DNA from: Rhabdophis nuchalis
Taxonomy: Eukaryota; Chordata; Lepidosauria; Squamata; Natricidae
Direction of reading: 5' to 3'
NCBI GenBank assembly: GCA_039707465.1
Contig: CM077643.1
Location: forward strand, 325,815,919 to 325,879,918
DNA: 64,000 nt
Position 1 is the first letter of the stretch. Every line of letters begins with the position of its first letter. Positions 12,135-26,289 of this stretch are shown here, piece after piece. The notes under the pieces were generated by a model, which saw nothing but the letters and a program-made list of their open reading frames with translations, made no database searches and was not told where the DNA came from. The translations under genes and the position numbers were made by a program.

Positions 12135-13560
12135 GAATCCCTCCACTGCTAAGCTTTATCTGTGATACTCTATGGAAGCAGAAATTGGACTTTGAAGAAA
12201 GAGGATAGAAAGAATATTAATATTTTTTGAACTTTAATCTTGGAGAAGATTTCTGAGAATGCTATGGATAACCAATGAAACAAAAATGGTGTAGTGTAGA
12301 ACAAATCAACTCAGACACAAATGACTGAAATCAAATGACCATATTTTGGATTCATTATGTGAAGACCTACCTAGCTGTTTTGAGAAGCCTGTAATGTTGT
12401 AAAAGTGGAATAAAGAGAACCAATGGCAAGGTGGATGAAGTTGATTATACTGGTGACAGATACCCTGTTGGAAGATCTAAAGGGTCAGATTAGGGATAAA
12501 TTATGAATGAGAATATGATCTATGTGGTCACAATAACTTGATGGCACAAAATCAATACAGTATAAATTGTAAACAGTAGCATATGATACTTGTACATAAA
12601 TTGGGGAAAAAAACACTTACAATGCAAATACTTATTCTTGAATTATCTTGGTGCTAACTGTCAATACAATGAAAGAAATCACAACAGCGCATGAACAGTC
12701 ATTCAAGGTACAAAAAGCCAAATCACACCATGTAGCTCTATGAAGTAAAAAAATGCTGATCATCCATTATTCTTCCAGAGTTAACAGATGATTACTAATT
12801 GATTAACTAAATTATCTCCAAAGAAAAGCTCATTATCCACAATTCAAATCCTCAACAACTTGAATACAATTAAGCAGATAGGTCTCCTCAGGGCATTCTT
12901 TCATTTACCAAAAAAAAAAAAAGTAGTGAGAAGAATATTTTCTGTGTTATTCTGTAGCTTTCATTCATTATTTCAATAGACCTATATAGGGGAATTTCTG
13001 ACACAGTCATGTTCTTTTTTTTCCTGTGTAACATCTTTCTTACAAAAATATATCTGGATAGTCAAAGTAACTAAAATGGTTGAAAAATATATCAGAGAAT
13101 TGCTTGAATTCAATTGCTTCTCAGGCATCACAGTTTATTTTATGGCATTATATAAAATAATAAATTAGTATTTATCTGTATCAAATTTGAGTCACTGAGT
13201 CCATAACATGGAAAGTAATCCAGATTTCAGAAATCTTGATACCGCTCCTCCAAATCCTCAAATTAGGCATATTTAATTTGAATAGAATTCATCATATCCA
13301 GGAGACAGAAGATACTGATGCCATAACAACAAAGGCTGCTTCTTCATTATTTCTATTAGACCCATCTAATTCAGCATTTTGTGTTCCGTATTCCATATTT
13401 GTGTTCCATATTCATTCATCAGATGAATTGGAGAAGCCCACAAGTCTGGAGTGAAGGACAATAACTTTTTTATTGATGCTTGAAGTAAGTAGCATTTATG
13501 ACATTCTGCCTTAATTCAAAAGGTAGTAAAGTGTTTTGTCCCCAGGCCCTGGAATATACA
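12135..13560. other. Intergenic, nothing recognised
   Basis: AT-rich DNA with no supported gene or repeat. A 12-bp poly(A) run is at about 12910. Confidence 0.5.
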
Positions 13561-13575
13561 AGAACACAGGCTTAG

Positions 13576-13994
13576 AGTTAGAATTAAAACAGTTGAAGAG
13601 GCGCATATTTTTTAAAAAAATATTCCTCAATCCTGGATGCCGATGAGATGGGAACGGGAGGAGCCACGGGTCCGCCTGCTGGTGGGGGGGAGGAGGAAGA
13701 GACTATAGCAAAGAGGCTCAGATCGCAAAAATAATTTGTTATAATTTGTTTTAGTAATTCCTGTACGGACGTCAATAGTATAAAGTAATTGAATGTATAA
13801 AATAATATGAAAATTTATGATTTTAAAATGTATGTACCCCTTCCTCTTGATAATTTCTTTTTAATTGAATATGTATGAAGACTCGGAGGCGGTCATCAGA
13901 TCCGATGTGGAAGCTCCAAATATTATTCATTACCTTATTTACCCCTTTTCCCAACATAAATTGTTAAAACCAATAAAACTTTTTCAAAAGAAAA
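13576..13994 (+). mobile_element. ORF1-only L1-type (HAL1-like) element, 5'-truncated
   Basis: Bracketed by a perfect 15-bp target duplication agaacacaggcttag (13561-13575 and 13995-14009) and ending in a short A-rich tail. The first ~160 bp encode the C-terminus of an L1 ORF1 protein in a decayed frame, ending in AKRLRSQK then stop. The 3' UTR follows at once and ends AACCAATAAAACTTTTTC. The same ORF1 C-terminus and UTR end occur in the full-length copy at 35481-37412, with no ORF2 in either. It was inserted by target-primed reverse transcription, presumably with an L1 enzyme supplied in trans. Confidence 0.85.
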
Positions 13995-14010
13995 AGAACA
14001 CAGGCTTAGC

Positions 14011-14448
14011 TGTCTGCCACGACCAATGAGTGAGAGATAAGCAAACCACTAAAAGGACAGAAATCTCTCCACACTAACACTCATGACAGCTACTGCAACT
14101 GAACGGTTGTTTCCTGCAAATGTCTCCTCCCATCGCCTCACCTATAAGCTCTCTTGGGAGGGGGCAATCAACAACCACCTGGTGCTTAATCACCTTCTGT
14201 GAGCCTACCTACAGAGTTGCTGCTTCCGTTTCTCAGCCCCTCTCACTCTAGCATCAGCGACAAACTGCCTTTGATCCTCCCCACTGCTCCATGCCTCAGG
14301 CGCCTCCTGGTGGCCAACCAGCCTCTCTGGTTCCTGCTCTGACTCTGAACACCCTCCAGGGTCTTCCTCAGCTTCCATGGCAGACTCATATTGTTCCTCG
14401 CTATCAGAGTCCATCAGCAGTTCAGCCGGTCTCTGTTGGGCCACAACA
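14011..14448 (-). mobile_element. Possible solo LTR or LTR-retrotransposon fragment
   Basis: On the minus strand this begins TGTTGTGGCCCAACAG and ends GGTCGTGGCAGACA, with TG...CA ends, but I see no matching target duplication. It holds a 79-codon acidic frame (14444-14205; MDSDSEEQYES, EEDPGG, SSGEDQRQF) of a kind recurring in squamate repeats. It abuts the downstream target duplication of the element ending at 13994. Whether the frame is ever translated is unknown; it is probably a shadow of repeat sequence. Confidence 0.4.
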
Positions 14449-14860
14449 GTAAAGTATCTTTGATATTAGTACTCATTAAGAATCTACTCCTCCATGAACC
14501 AATTTAGCCACTTTTAAAATCCATCCAAACTACAGTACTGTCCCAACTGCGGTTATGAATTGTACTATCTGCCGACAGTAAAATCTGTGAGAAAAAGTAT
14601 TTCATTCTTTGATCCCGAATCTCGAATTTAGTTTAAATGAAAGAACTATGAGAGAGGAGCAATATTTCTTTTTATTCACATTATATCCAACTGATTAACT
14701 TTACTATTCCCTAGGTTTATGAAATGATTACAAAATTGTTGAATACCTTTCAAATTCTACTAATTTGAAACAGTGAAACAGTATAGAGACCTAATTTATA
14801 AAATGAGACTCAAACTTGAAATTTAATTCCCTCCCTCCCTTCCTTCCTTGCTTTCTTGTG
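14449..14860. other. Intergenic; short (CCTT)n tract
   Basis: A CCCTCCCTTCCTTCC tract lies at about 14828-14852. Otherwise nothing recognised. Confidence 0.45.
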
Positions 14861-14861
14861 T

Positions 14862-15035
14862 ATGCCTTCAGGTCATTGTTGAATCCTGACAATTTTTCTT
14901 GACAAGAGGTCAGAAGTGGCTTGCCAGTGCCTGCTTCTTAGGGCTGAGATTGTGTGACTGGCCTAAGATTATCCAGCTGGCTTTGCACCTAAGGCAGAAA
15001 TTGAACTCTGGTGCCTTTACCATGAGACCAATATG
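14862..15035 (-). mobile_element. Sauria-type tRNA SINE, decayed
   Basis: Read on the minus strand, the sequence contains CAGCTGG near a tRNA-like promoter end and a TTGTCAAGAAAAATTGTCAGG tail-side block that corresponds to the body of the SINE at 53933-54787 in the opposite orientation. Divergence is high, so limits are approximate. Confidence 0.55.
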
Positions 15036-16062
15036 GCTCTCTCTCTCTAACATGCTCTCTCTAACATGTACCAGTACATCTACATGATAGATGTACATCT
15101 GTTGCTGGACATGTTTCTGAGTACTGTCAACAGAGTTGGTAAAAGCTTTTGATGTGTCAAGAATTATTACCATCTTCATCCACAGGAGTTCAGAGGAAAC
15201 AGTTTGCAATTACTGAATTGTGAGATATTACATTCTGTCCAATGTGTTCATTAGTATAAAGCCGAGTTTAACAATTTATATTGTAGCAGTTAATTAAACT
15301 GTCTCCTGGCACTGGCTTACAGTGTCTATTCTGGCTGGTAGAAGCTTTATAAAGTCCCAGACAGAGATTTCATTCATCTTAGCTTCACCAGATTGCTTTA
15401 ACAGTAAATGCGTATTTTTCTTCCTAACTATCGAAACAGCATTTACCTTAGCACAGCAGCGGATAATCATTAGGTCATCAAAATTGACATTTCTAGGAGA
15501 ATTGAGCTCCACACAAGGGGTAAATCAATTGAAAGAGCTTGGGGATGGGGGAGGTAAGGTTTGGAGGATTTTGTTTTACTATGACATGCTGACAGTATTT
15601 TAAGGGCTTACGCTACAGTTTGCTCATGTTTTCTACTTCAAATTGGCAGGAAATCTTAGTTCTCAGCTGCCATAACCAGAAGGCATTCCAATTACTGTAA
15701 AAATGGGGCTTGAAGTGAAAGCAAGATTGCATAATGAAACATGTTGAAACAAGGAATTTAAATCATGCCTGCCAGGGTTTTTTTATTTTTCTGTCTCTGA
15801 ATCCGCTTGTAATTTCTGTGACCCATTGATGTATCAGTTCTTTTCACCTTATTTCAAACAGTTAGTAAAAGTAGTTTCAGAACCCGAAGGGGATTAATAT
15901 TATTAACAAGGTAGGGAAAGCATACAGAACAAGGCATCTATATATTTTTTCCTTTATAAAAAAATAATATGTGGCACCTCTGTGGATGTGTGCATACCCA
16001 TGCATGTGTATATGGTGAATGACATGGGTGATGTGAGTGGAAAGGAGAAAGAAGAGTACTTG
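15036..16062. other. Intergenic, nothing recognised
   Basis: No supported gene. A small fold-back (ACATCTACATGATAGATGT) lies near 15077. Confidence 0.5.
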
Positions 16063-16124
16063 GAATGAATGAATGAATGAATGAATGAATGAATGAATGA
16101 ATGAATGAATGAATGAATGAATGA
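16063..16124. repeat. (GAAT)n microsatellite
   Basis: About 15 uninterrupted GAAT units. A seeming run of HSFI residues on the minus strand is a shadow of this repeat. Confidence 0.97.
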
Positions 16125-17122
16125 TTAGAATGAAGAGTACACAGCATTTTGAGACATTGCACAGCTCCATTTCTCAAAGCTTTGAGAGAAACATTTTATG
16201 GAATTTTTATCTCCATAGATCCAAGCTGGATCTGATTATATTTAACCGTAACCTTTCTTCAAACATCCTCTCCTCTCCCACCAAATTATGTCCCATTGCA
16301 ATCCATCTTTGGACAGGTTTTGCTTATAGACAAAGTCCCATACTCTCTACCCAATTTCAGTCCAGTGTTCTATTGGAAAGAATAATAAGAACTTTCAGTT
16401 TTCCTGAAAATGTGTTCCACATTTTGTGCAACAGTAACAACAAAGAGTGTGAAAGATAATTCGCTATATTTTAGAAATGAAATGAGGTCATGTCTAAGGT
16501 TTCTTCAGTCACTGCCTTAACCTTAGCGAGCTAGCCCTGGAGAGGTGTTTTTTTTTTACAAGTCTCCTGCATTTGTGATATTACTGCACTGGGAGTTTTA
16601 CTCTCAAAAAAGTTCTCCTTATTTTAAAGGGCCTGCTCTTTCTTTAATTTATGCTGACACTTTATATTACAAAAGAAGCCTCTGGAATAATCAGTTTCTT
16701 GAATGAGGTCTATTTTATGTCAGTTTTTTTCTCCTGGAACTGTAGCAATAGCTTCCTTCCCTCCATTTTCATTTGAATAAGTAAAATCGTAAATTAAACA
16801 TACAAAAATGGGAAAGAGGTAGATGGGAAGCTCAGTGCGAAGTACACAGAAAATGTGTTGTTACAGAAGTTTCCTTTTATATGAATGATTCAAGGACATG
16901 TCAGCTGAAATGAATTCCTCTCATACCTTTCTCATCTGCAGCTCTGAAAGCGCAAAGCAGTGGGGCAAACAGACTGGGAGTTCTCATTAATTTCCCAGCA
17001 AAAAGTATATGAATCCCCACCCCCACCCCCGATTCAAACAATGGCTACCACAGCAGCCAAATGACGCAGTGATTCAGGCATGGATGTGAATTTTCAGAAA
17101 GCGAGGTGCACTTTTGTGGAAA
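16125..17122. other. Intergenic, nothing recognised
   Basis: No gene or repeat boundary that I can support. Confidence 0.5.
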
Positions 17123-17215
17123 TACTGTATTTTTAGGACTATAATACTCTGCAGACTATAAGACTCTCCAGACTATAAGACTCTCCAGACTATAAGACAC
17201 ACCTAGCTTTTGGGG
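17123..17215 (+). repeat. TATAAGAC-type transposon end with local tandem repeat
   Basis: TACTGTATTTTTAGGACTAT followed by three GACTATAAGACTCTCCA units (17 bp each) and then GACTATAAGACACACC. The end of the same family (GGTGCATCTTATACTC) lies at 42720-42770. The tandem expansion of the terminal unit is local. Confidence 0.6.
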
Positions 17216-18074
17216 AAGAAAACAAGAAAAAAATCTGCCTCTGCCTCCCAGCATCCATCTGGCATTCATCTGGCCCATTTGCTGCAGCCCGTTCTAGAAC
17301 AGCTGATCAGCGCCACACCAACCCCCGCTCCCCCGCCACAATATTCGCTGAACAAGCATGCATAGAAGCAACTTTTGGAAATACCTCCTATTTGAAGCTC
17401 ATCTAAATTTGGGGAGCAAAAGAAACAAAATCCCAGCTTGTAGTTTCTCATTTATTCCTACCTGCATTTCTACTCAATGTATATGTGTACCAAAGGCACC
17501 CAAGCATGAGCATATGTGCAAACATTCAGGGGCTAGAATTCTAGCAAGAAATTTTGGGTATTGTTGTTTAAATACCAGTATATGCTACTCCTTGTAATAG
17601 GAAACACCAGTCAGGTATTATATAAGCAGATGTGGAACCCAGGTATCCATTTCAAGGAGGAATGGCCATGGAGAGAGGTTCCCAGCAGCTGGAGAAAGCT
17701 CAGAGTACCATGAATTGTCTAACAGAAGCTGGACATCACCAATATTGAGATGTTATAGATCATTCCTACGGCAAGAAGACCTTGTCAGGAGAGAAAGGAA
17801 GGTGCTACATCAAAAACAGGAAGACCTGAATGCAAATATGTACTGGCTCTGCAGTGGTCTGGAGATGTGATGGTGACGTCATCAGGATAGTTCTTCAAAA
17901 AGAATGAATTAAATATGTTTCTGCTGCAGTTAGCAGAACGCCAAGATCTTCACATACAAAAAGACACTATTTTTAAAGTAATCATGTTCCTTTCAGTTCA
18001 TGTAAAATGTAGAGCAATGATGAAAGGCGACAAAGCCATTCAAAGTACAATGTAATTTAGTAAGAGCTGGATGT
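17216..18074. other. Intergenic, nothing recognised
   Basis: No supported feature. Confidence 0.5.
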
Positions 18075-18195
18075 CAGCCTGGGTTGCTCTCCAGACATGT
18101 AGGTTATTAATTGCCAGGTTTCCCAACTCTCATTGTCATTAATGAGAATTCTAGAGATTGAATTCCATGCATCTGGATAGTAACCAGGTTGAGAT
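18075..18195. repeat. Decayed palindromic repeat
   Basis: AGCCTGGGTTGCTCTCCAGA on the left is answered by a diverged inverse ending GGATAGTAACCAGGTTG on the right, around a centre rich in AGAATTCTAGA. It looks like an old palindromic miniature element. No target duplication assigned. Confidence 0.35.
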
Positions 18196-19092
18196 AGTTT
18201 CAATCTTCAACTTGATCCTGCGTAGTTTCAGGGCCCAAGACAGATTTGGAGCAGTGCTGCCATTGAACATTGGTTAATGTCTTTAAAACTTAAACGTTTC
18301 AAATTAACTTCAATTGTATACTTAGTATTTGGTAAAATGTATTCAAATGTAAATGTAAAATGTAAATGTAAAATGTATTCAAATAATCAATCTCTGTATT
18401 CTGACAAAAAGAAAAAACAAAAAAAAACTTAAATGATTTTTTAATCATTTTAATATATGCATAAGATCATGCTTTCTGTACCTAGGTTTCTTTCATTGCT
18501 GGTAGATAAAAAGAAATAGCAGGAAAAGCTTTGTCAACGTATCTAACTCTAATTTCTTGCACTTATAGTAAATAATGATGGCCAAGATAGTCTAAACAAT
18601 TCATTACCAAGAGGCATGATTATGTACATTATCATTAATATGGTGTGTATCTGTGTCTCTTCGTTTGAAAAGCTGGGTAGTGTTGCTATTATGTTTTGAA
18701 CACAAGATGGCACCACAAGAACATTATTTCTAAACACTTTCTCCCAGCTATATGTATTTTCTGTAGGCACAGTATTTTGTTTTGTTTTAAAATCTTTTCC
18801 AATTCTTTTCAAAGTTATGTAAAGTGGTGATATTTATACATCAAGATCTGTGGTACCAATATTTAGTTTACACTGTGTTTTAGTAGGCAAATCATTAAAG
18901 CTTTGTAGTGCATCAATCTGAAGACAAAATCTGGGGCATGGGAAGGGAGGAATATAGACAGAAGTCCCTGTCTGCAATATTTTAAAATAAAATTTTGTTT
19001 TCCTGGAAGCCCCACTAACTTTGCAGAGGATATCTGTGCAGTTATGGGCGGAAACACATCTTTAAGGGTGTTCTCAGAGTCAGCTTTTAATA
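18196..19092. other. Intergenic, nothing recognised
   Basis: Contains small AAATGT(AA) tandem duplications at about 18337-18378. No gene. Confidence 0.5.
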
Positions 19093-19227
19093 TAAGGGTC
19101 TCCAACCTTAGCAACTTTAAGATTTGTGGACTCCAACTCCCAGAATTCCTCAGCCAGCTTTGCTGGCTGAGGAATTCTGGGAGTTGAAGTCCACAAGTCT
19201 TAAAGTTGCCAAGGTTGGAGACCCTTG
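19093..19227. mobile_element. Palindromic hAT miniature, 135 bp, perfect target duplication
   Basis: Ends AAGGGTCTCCAACCTT and its inverse; centre CAGCCAGC...GCTGGCTG. The arms are almost perfect inverted copies. An 8-bp direct repeat ttttaata flanks it (19085-19092, 19228-19235). No coding capacity. Subfamily b (GTCYCCAACC ends), shared with 46876. Confidence 0.92.
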
Positions 19228-19235
19228 TTTTAATA

Positions 19236-19960
19236 GAATCTCAAGGTAATTGTTGCAATTGTAAATCCCTAACTGAAATAAACCAAAACCCACTGAAAAC
19301 TCAGAGCTTTCTGCAACGTAAACAAGAACAAGATGTTCTTTTTGCAAAAAAAAAAAAAAAAAAAAGTCCAGAGAATATGAAGATTCAAGAATAGTCAGGT
19401 TTCAGGTAATGCCATAACTGCATACATTCAGGCAAAGATAAGGAATTAGAATTTAGTTTGCCACAGAGCTGTTGTTTCTTTTATATAGTCCTGACTACCA
19501 GTTTGGTTAATTAGCTGAGCTGTGGTTTTTTTCCTTTCAACTAGATAGCTTGGTTTCCTTTGTTCTTAATTTGGAACCTGTCTCTGGGCTCAGAACCTTG
19601 GTTAGCTTAGTTTACAGACTACAACTATGTTTCCTCGGGTGCATTATCTTCATTTAATTTCCATGAAGATTCAGGCTGATTCCCTAAGAAAGAATTAGGA
19701 AATAGGTGCTTCATGACCTCCCTCTTAATACTTATACCAAGATTTTTCTTCTTTTGAATACAAATTGCTTTACAGTCCTGGATTTTTGCCTGGACTCTGT
19801 GCTTTAAACGTGTAATACAGATATAAAAATAAAATAGCTGCAACATGTCATTCAAGTGATAACCCTTGGAATACTTTAGGTTTGTGAAATTAATAATTAA
19901 TTATTTTGCATTTCTATTTCCCATTCACATATGCTTCTTTTCCTTATTTGTCCTCATTTG
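19236..19960. other. Intergenic; poly(A) run
   Basis: A 20-bp A run lies at 19346-19365. Nothing else recognised. Confidence 0.5.
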
Positions 19961-19975
19961 TCCATCTGCTCTCTA

Positions 19976-22203
<2,228 letters not shown>

Positions 22204-22433
22204 GGGTCAGAGAGGGTTATTTTTGAAGAGTTGGTAAAATTCTGGTTTAATCTCTGTTAAAGAAACCATAAAAAATTACTATCTACATCAGGGTTGTCTA
22301 AAGTGGTCATTCTTAGGAGTTGATGGGACTTCTAAAGGAGAATATTATTAAGTTTTGTTGCACAGTAAGCCATACATTTAGACTGAACTTGGTGTTTTTA
22401 TTCACCTATTGAGTTCTTCCCAAGTACTTGGGA

Positions 22434-22434
<1 letters not shown>

Positions 22435-22464
<30 letters not shown>

Positions 22465-22554
22465 AAGAAGAAGAAGAAGAAGAAGAAGAAGAAGAAGAAG
22501 AAGAAGAAGAAGAAGAAGAAGAAGAAGAAGAAGAAGAAGAAGAAGAAGAAGAAA
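22435..22554. repeat. (GAA)n microsatellite, 40 units
   Basis: About 120 bp of pure purine GAA on the plus strand with no interruption seen. Long GAA/TTC tracts are known to form triplexes. Confidence 0.97.
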
Positions 22555-24339
22555 CTATTAAAGTAATATTAAATTATTTTCATATAATAAATGTTTGGTG
22601 GGTCAATAAACAATCTAAAATTTCATGAAGAGGTCAATGAGCTGAAGAGTTCAGGGAACCCTCACCTGTGTGATAACTGATTCATAAGTGTATTGCAACA
22701 TCAACAAAGAATTATGAAGCAAAGTCCTGGAAAAATAGACAGCTTAAGGCTGATGTCTATCTTTATCATGAGAAAACTTGCATTTAAGACTGATCCAGAT
22801 AATCAATGACATTTTTTAAGGCTGAGTTTTAGCTTCTAAAATCCCAATAAGTCACTTTTATATCTTTGTCAAGTTTTAGGGAAAGCCAATTAGCCTGAAA
22901 AATCTGGGATGTTCTCTCCCCCTTATATAGAACAGCAAAATAATATTCTGATAAAAATCCACTGTAAATTATTTAGTATTCAGGTGAGTCATGCATGTAC
23001 TAGACCAAATGATATACAGTATTATGCTAAGAATGTAGAGATTCTGCATAAACAAAGCAGGCTCTGATGTGGATTACACTTGATTTTTCTAATTTAACTT
23101 GTAAACCTGAAATGAACAACTCTAAAACTAATGCTATTAATTCTACTAACTATATTGTAATCAGATCACCTTATTTTGGAGACCTGTAGAAATAAACAAG
23201 ATTGTGCTTTGTGTTCTCCTTGAAAGACACCTGATAATATCTAATCTGCATCCAGAGAACCTTCTATTGATTAATAGAATTGCAATTACAAAATTACTCA
23301 TGGTTTGCAAATGTCACTAAGCATGGTAATTTTTGGATGGGTTTTTTTGCTAAATACTGACTTTTATAAATGTGTACTGTGGTTTTAGTTAATAAGATTT
23401 TTAACTTTGATTCTTAGGTAAATATTGTACTCATTAATTACATAAAGATTAAATTAAAAAGATTGATGATATACTGCTAATGAAGTACTCTGAAGGTCTT
23501 CAATTTTTCAAGGTAAATTGTGTGAAACAACAGAGAGATTGACCTCATTTTTGCACTGATAATCATAATCAAAACAGTCAATTGTTGCTTTTCTTACATT
23601 ATTTCTATGCTTTCCAATCTATTTATCTTGGGCAGGCGACTTGTGCTTTGCTTATTTGAAGAATGTATATGGCTGCTATCTCACATAGTGTTGCTAGGTG
23701 GCTCTCAGCAGCCAATTAAAACAATAGAATAAAAACAGAACAACCCTTCCCAGCAGGTGCCTGATGGACCAAACCTACAACTTTCACATTGTTGTTCATG
23801 CCAAGGGGTCATGGGGCGGTCAACTGACTGAAAAGGCCTGACTTGAACAAGTGGAGAGAATGTCTTCAGAAGACCATATAATTCTTACCTGAGTAGCATA
23901 GATGAAGCCGGTGCCCAGGCTTGGCGTATGCTCTCCAGCATCTGGAATGTCCAAGAAACAATGCTGATCACACTCTGCTGCCCATCAAAACATGACAACT
24001 CGGGTAGATTCTATCAGGTGACTCTACAGATGAAATCATCAGAACTAGAATAACTATAAATGACCAGAATACATTATAAGAATTGTTAGCCATTAGGCAT
24101 CAGAAGGTATTGCGCAATCTCACATTTTTGTGGTTCTTGAGCAAAACCTAAGGGAGGTCTTGATCATTTCTTATGGCAGTGGGATTGCTTGCTTAGCATG
24201 CTTTCATTTTGATCCTGGATGAAAGAGATTTTATTTTCAAATTTAAAAAATATTTTTATTTGAATAACATATTGAAGGAAGTTCCAAAGGTGCTTTTTTT
24301 CAAGAGGCAACTGGGCTTTCTGGTTTTTGTTTGAAGACA
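22555..24339. other. Intergenic, nothing recognised
   Basis: 1.8 kb of AT-rich DNA with no supported gene or repeat boundary. Confidence 0.5.
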
Positions 24340-24431
24340 TTTTGCTTCTCATCCAAGAAGCTTCTTCAGCTCTGACTGGGTGGTGGGGAATGGAGTCAGA
24401 GCTGAAGAAGCTTCTTGGATGAGAAGCAAAA
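24340..24431. mobile_element. Penelope 3'-end block as a perfect 37-bp inverted repeat
   Basis: The right arm (24395-24431) contains CTGAAGA, then GCTTCT-TGGATG-AGAAGC, a block conserved at 3' ends of vertebrate Penelope/Neptune elements. The left arm (24340-24376) is its exact inverse over 37 bp, with an 18-nt spacer. Both arms end GCAAAA where I recall the family having GCGAAAC. The left arm continues TGTCTTC on its own strand. The right arm runs into a SPIN fragment. Confidence 0.6.
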
Positions 24432-24433
24432 CA

Positions 24434-24576
24434 ACACAGGGGTCACCTAAGACCATTGGAAAACACATATTTTTGAAAAAATACTGAAAACATAAAATAA
24501 TGTTATGGTTGGGGGTCACCACAACATGAGGAACTGTATTAAAGGGTCGCGGCATTAGGAAGGTTGAGACCCACTG
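24434..24576 (+). mobile_element. SPIN-type hAT fragment (right part)
   Basis: Contains ACAGGGGTCACCTAAGACCA, then GGAAAACACATATTT, then GGGGTCACCACAACATGAGG, then TTAAAGGGTCGCGGCATTAG, and ends AAGGTTGAGACCCACTG. This is the order and wording of the SPIN non-autonomous hAT consensus as I recall it. The left terminus is missing, replaced by the Penelope block. SPIN elements are known to have entered several tetrapod lineages horizontally, including squamates. Confidence 0.8.
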
Positions 24577-24747
24577 CCCTATACCGTTTCAGACAAATGG
24601 CTATCCAACAACTTCTTAAAGACTTCCAGTGTTGGGGCATTCACAACTTCTGGAGGCAAGCTGTTCCACTGGTTAACTGTTCTGTCAGGAAATTTCTCCT
24701 CAGTTCTAAGTTGCTTCTCTCCTTGATTAGTTTCCACCCATTGCTTT
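24577..24747 (-). mobile_element. CR1 LINE 3'-region fragment
   Basis: The minus strand encodes a decayed copy of the CR1 C-terminal region (NQGEKQLRTEEKF..., NSLPPEVVNAPTL-like, MAICLKRYR). It begins flush against the SPIN end and lacks the last ~60 bp of the CR1 3' UTR. Compare the intact version at 31377-32667. Confidence 0.85.
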
Positions 24748-25586
24748 GATACCATATTTCCTTAAAATATGAGGAATTTACATCAAATTGTACCATTTGA
24801 TTTGATTAAGCTAAATTCAAAAGGACACCTGGCTAGTATTACCTGACTTAAGCAGAATTTTTTGTTTCTGAACATACATTTACATCTACATTTTGTGACA
24901 TAGATTCTGCAGTGCAAATTTGCTATATATGTATAAGATGCATGCATACTAAACATATAACTAAACAGAAAAATATTTATAGGGTAGCATTTTATTAAAT
25001 AATAGTTCATTCAGTGTGAATTATCAAAAACTTTCACTGGCTGCCTTCTGCCAGAACATCATCTGCAGATAAAAAATGTGGCTTATTGTGGAGCCTTCTT
25101 CTCTAAATTAATACTTTTCTACTGAGAAACAGCTTGGCTTAAAGGAATATCATTTGAAGGCATAAAATTTCTCTCTTTATAACCAAGAGAGTGGGAATAA
25201 AATATATACCTATTTTCATAAAGAAAGGTTATCATTAGTAAAGGTATTAACCTAACTAAGCACATGGCAAATGCTGCCTAGAATACTGTGTTGCATTGTC
25301 TTATTTAGCACAAAATAAATAATATTTTGTTTTTGCAAGTCCTTTATATCCAAGTGATGAAGAATGTCGCTATTGATTAATAGTCTGAAGCAGGGATACT
25401 TTCAATGGTTCATGAATTATTTCAGTTTATATAAATTAAGTTTGCTCTTCAAAGATGAGACTGTAAACTAGAATTCTAAGAGTCATTGCTATGGTGACAA
25501 AATCCATTGTATATGTGGATACCCAGAAGAATGGCTACATTGCTTATGGAAGACAGTAAGAAGCAGAACTGTGTGCTTCTCTAAGC
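24748..25586. other. Intergenic, nothing recognised
   Basis: No supported feature. Confidence 0.5.
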
Positions 25587-25723
25587 CAGGGGTGTCAAAC
25601 TCGTGTTGTCATGCCGGCGTCACATGACATATTGGGACTTTTTTCCCCCCTTCGCCAAATCAGGCACAGGCATGGCCAGCACATGATGCATCCAGCCCAC
25701 GGGCCACAAGTTTGACAGCTCTG
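25587..25723 (+). mobile_element. Non-autonomous hAT miniature, 137 bp, perfect target duplication
   Basis: Left end CAGGGGTGTCAAACTC, right end AGTTTGACAGCTCTG. The 8-bp target duplication is ctctaagc at 25579-25586 and 25724-25731. Related copies are at 44545-44673 and 58563-58696. No coding capacity. Confidence 0.93.
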
Positions 25724-25752
25724 CTCTAAGCAATCTCTACAGGAACAACATT

Positions 25753-25967
25753 CAGGTACTCCTAAACTTAGGACCATTAGTTCAGCAATCATTCAAAGTT
25801 ATTCAGAGGCAATGAATAAATGGTTATTATGAACAGTCCTCAGAGTTTTGTAGCTGCTAGGATTGTGGGGATTTGTCTCTCTTAGCAATGCCGTTATGCT
25901 TTATGAGATCATTGCTTAGTGAAAGAAATTCTGGTCGTAACAACCAATGTAAATTGGGGACTATTGG
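25753..25967 (+). mobile_element. Decayed 'tagtcctcgacttac' DNA transposon fragment
   Basis: CAGGTACTCCTAAACTTAGG on the left and a GGTCGTAACAACCA...GGGGACTATTGG end match in order, with heavy decay, the better copy at 28008-28357. Confidence 0.5.
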
Positions 25968-26289
25968 AAAGCATTGTTTGTAATATGCTTCAACTTAAAC
26001 GATTTCCTTTTCTTCAGATCTCTATATTATTTGTTTGTTTGTTTATTGTCCCTATTCCACCCAAAGAGCAGCCAACGTTTGCAGCTTGCTCTTCCTTCTC
26101 ACAAACATTTATTTTACTGCTATTGCCTCCATGCCACAGAGGGAAAAACAGCAGTCATCCAAAATCGTGTCAAGGCACATCATTTCTCTGCAGTCTCTAA
26201 GATGTTCTCCTGAAGGGTTTATGGAAAGGGAGGCTGAAGTCCCCTCCTCCAGACACTTGCCTGTTTCATCTACGTCTTTGGGATGTTCG

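Noticed and set aside
14205..14444. An acidic 79-residue host protein
   Set aside because: It lies within a TG...CA-bounded repeat and resembles frames recurring in squamate repeats; no gene context.
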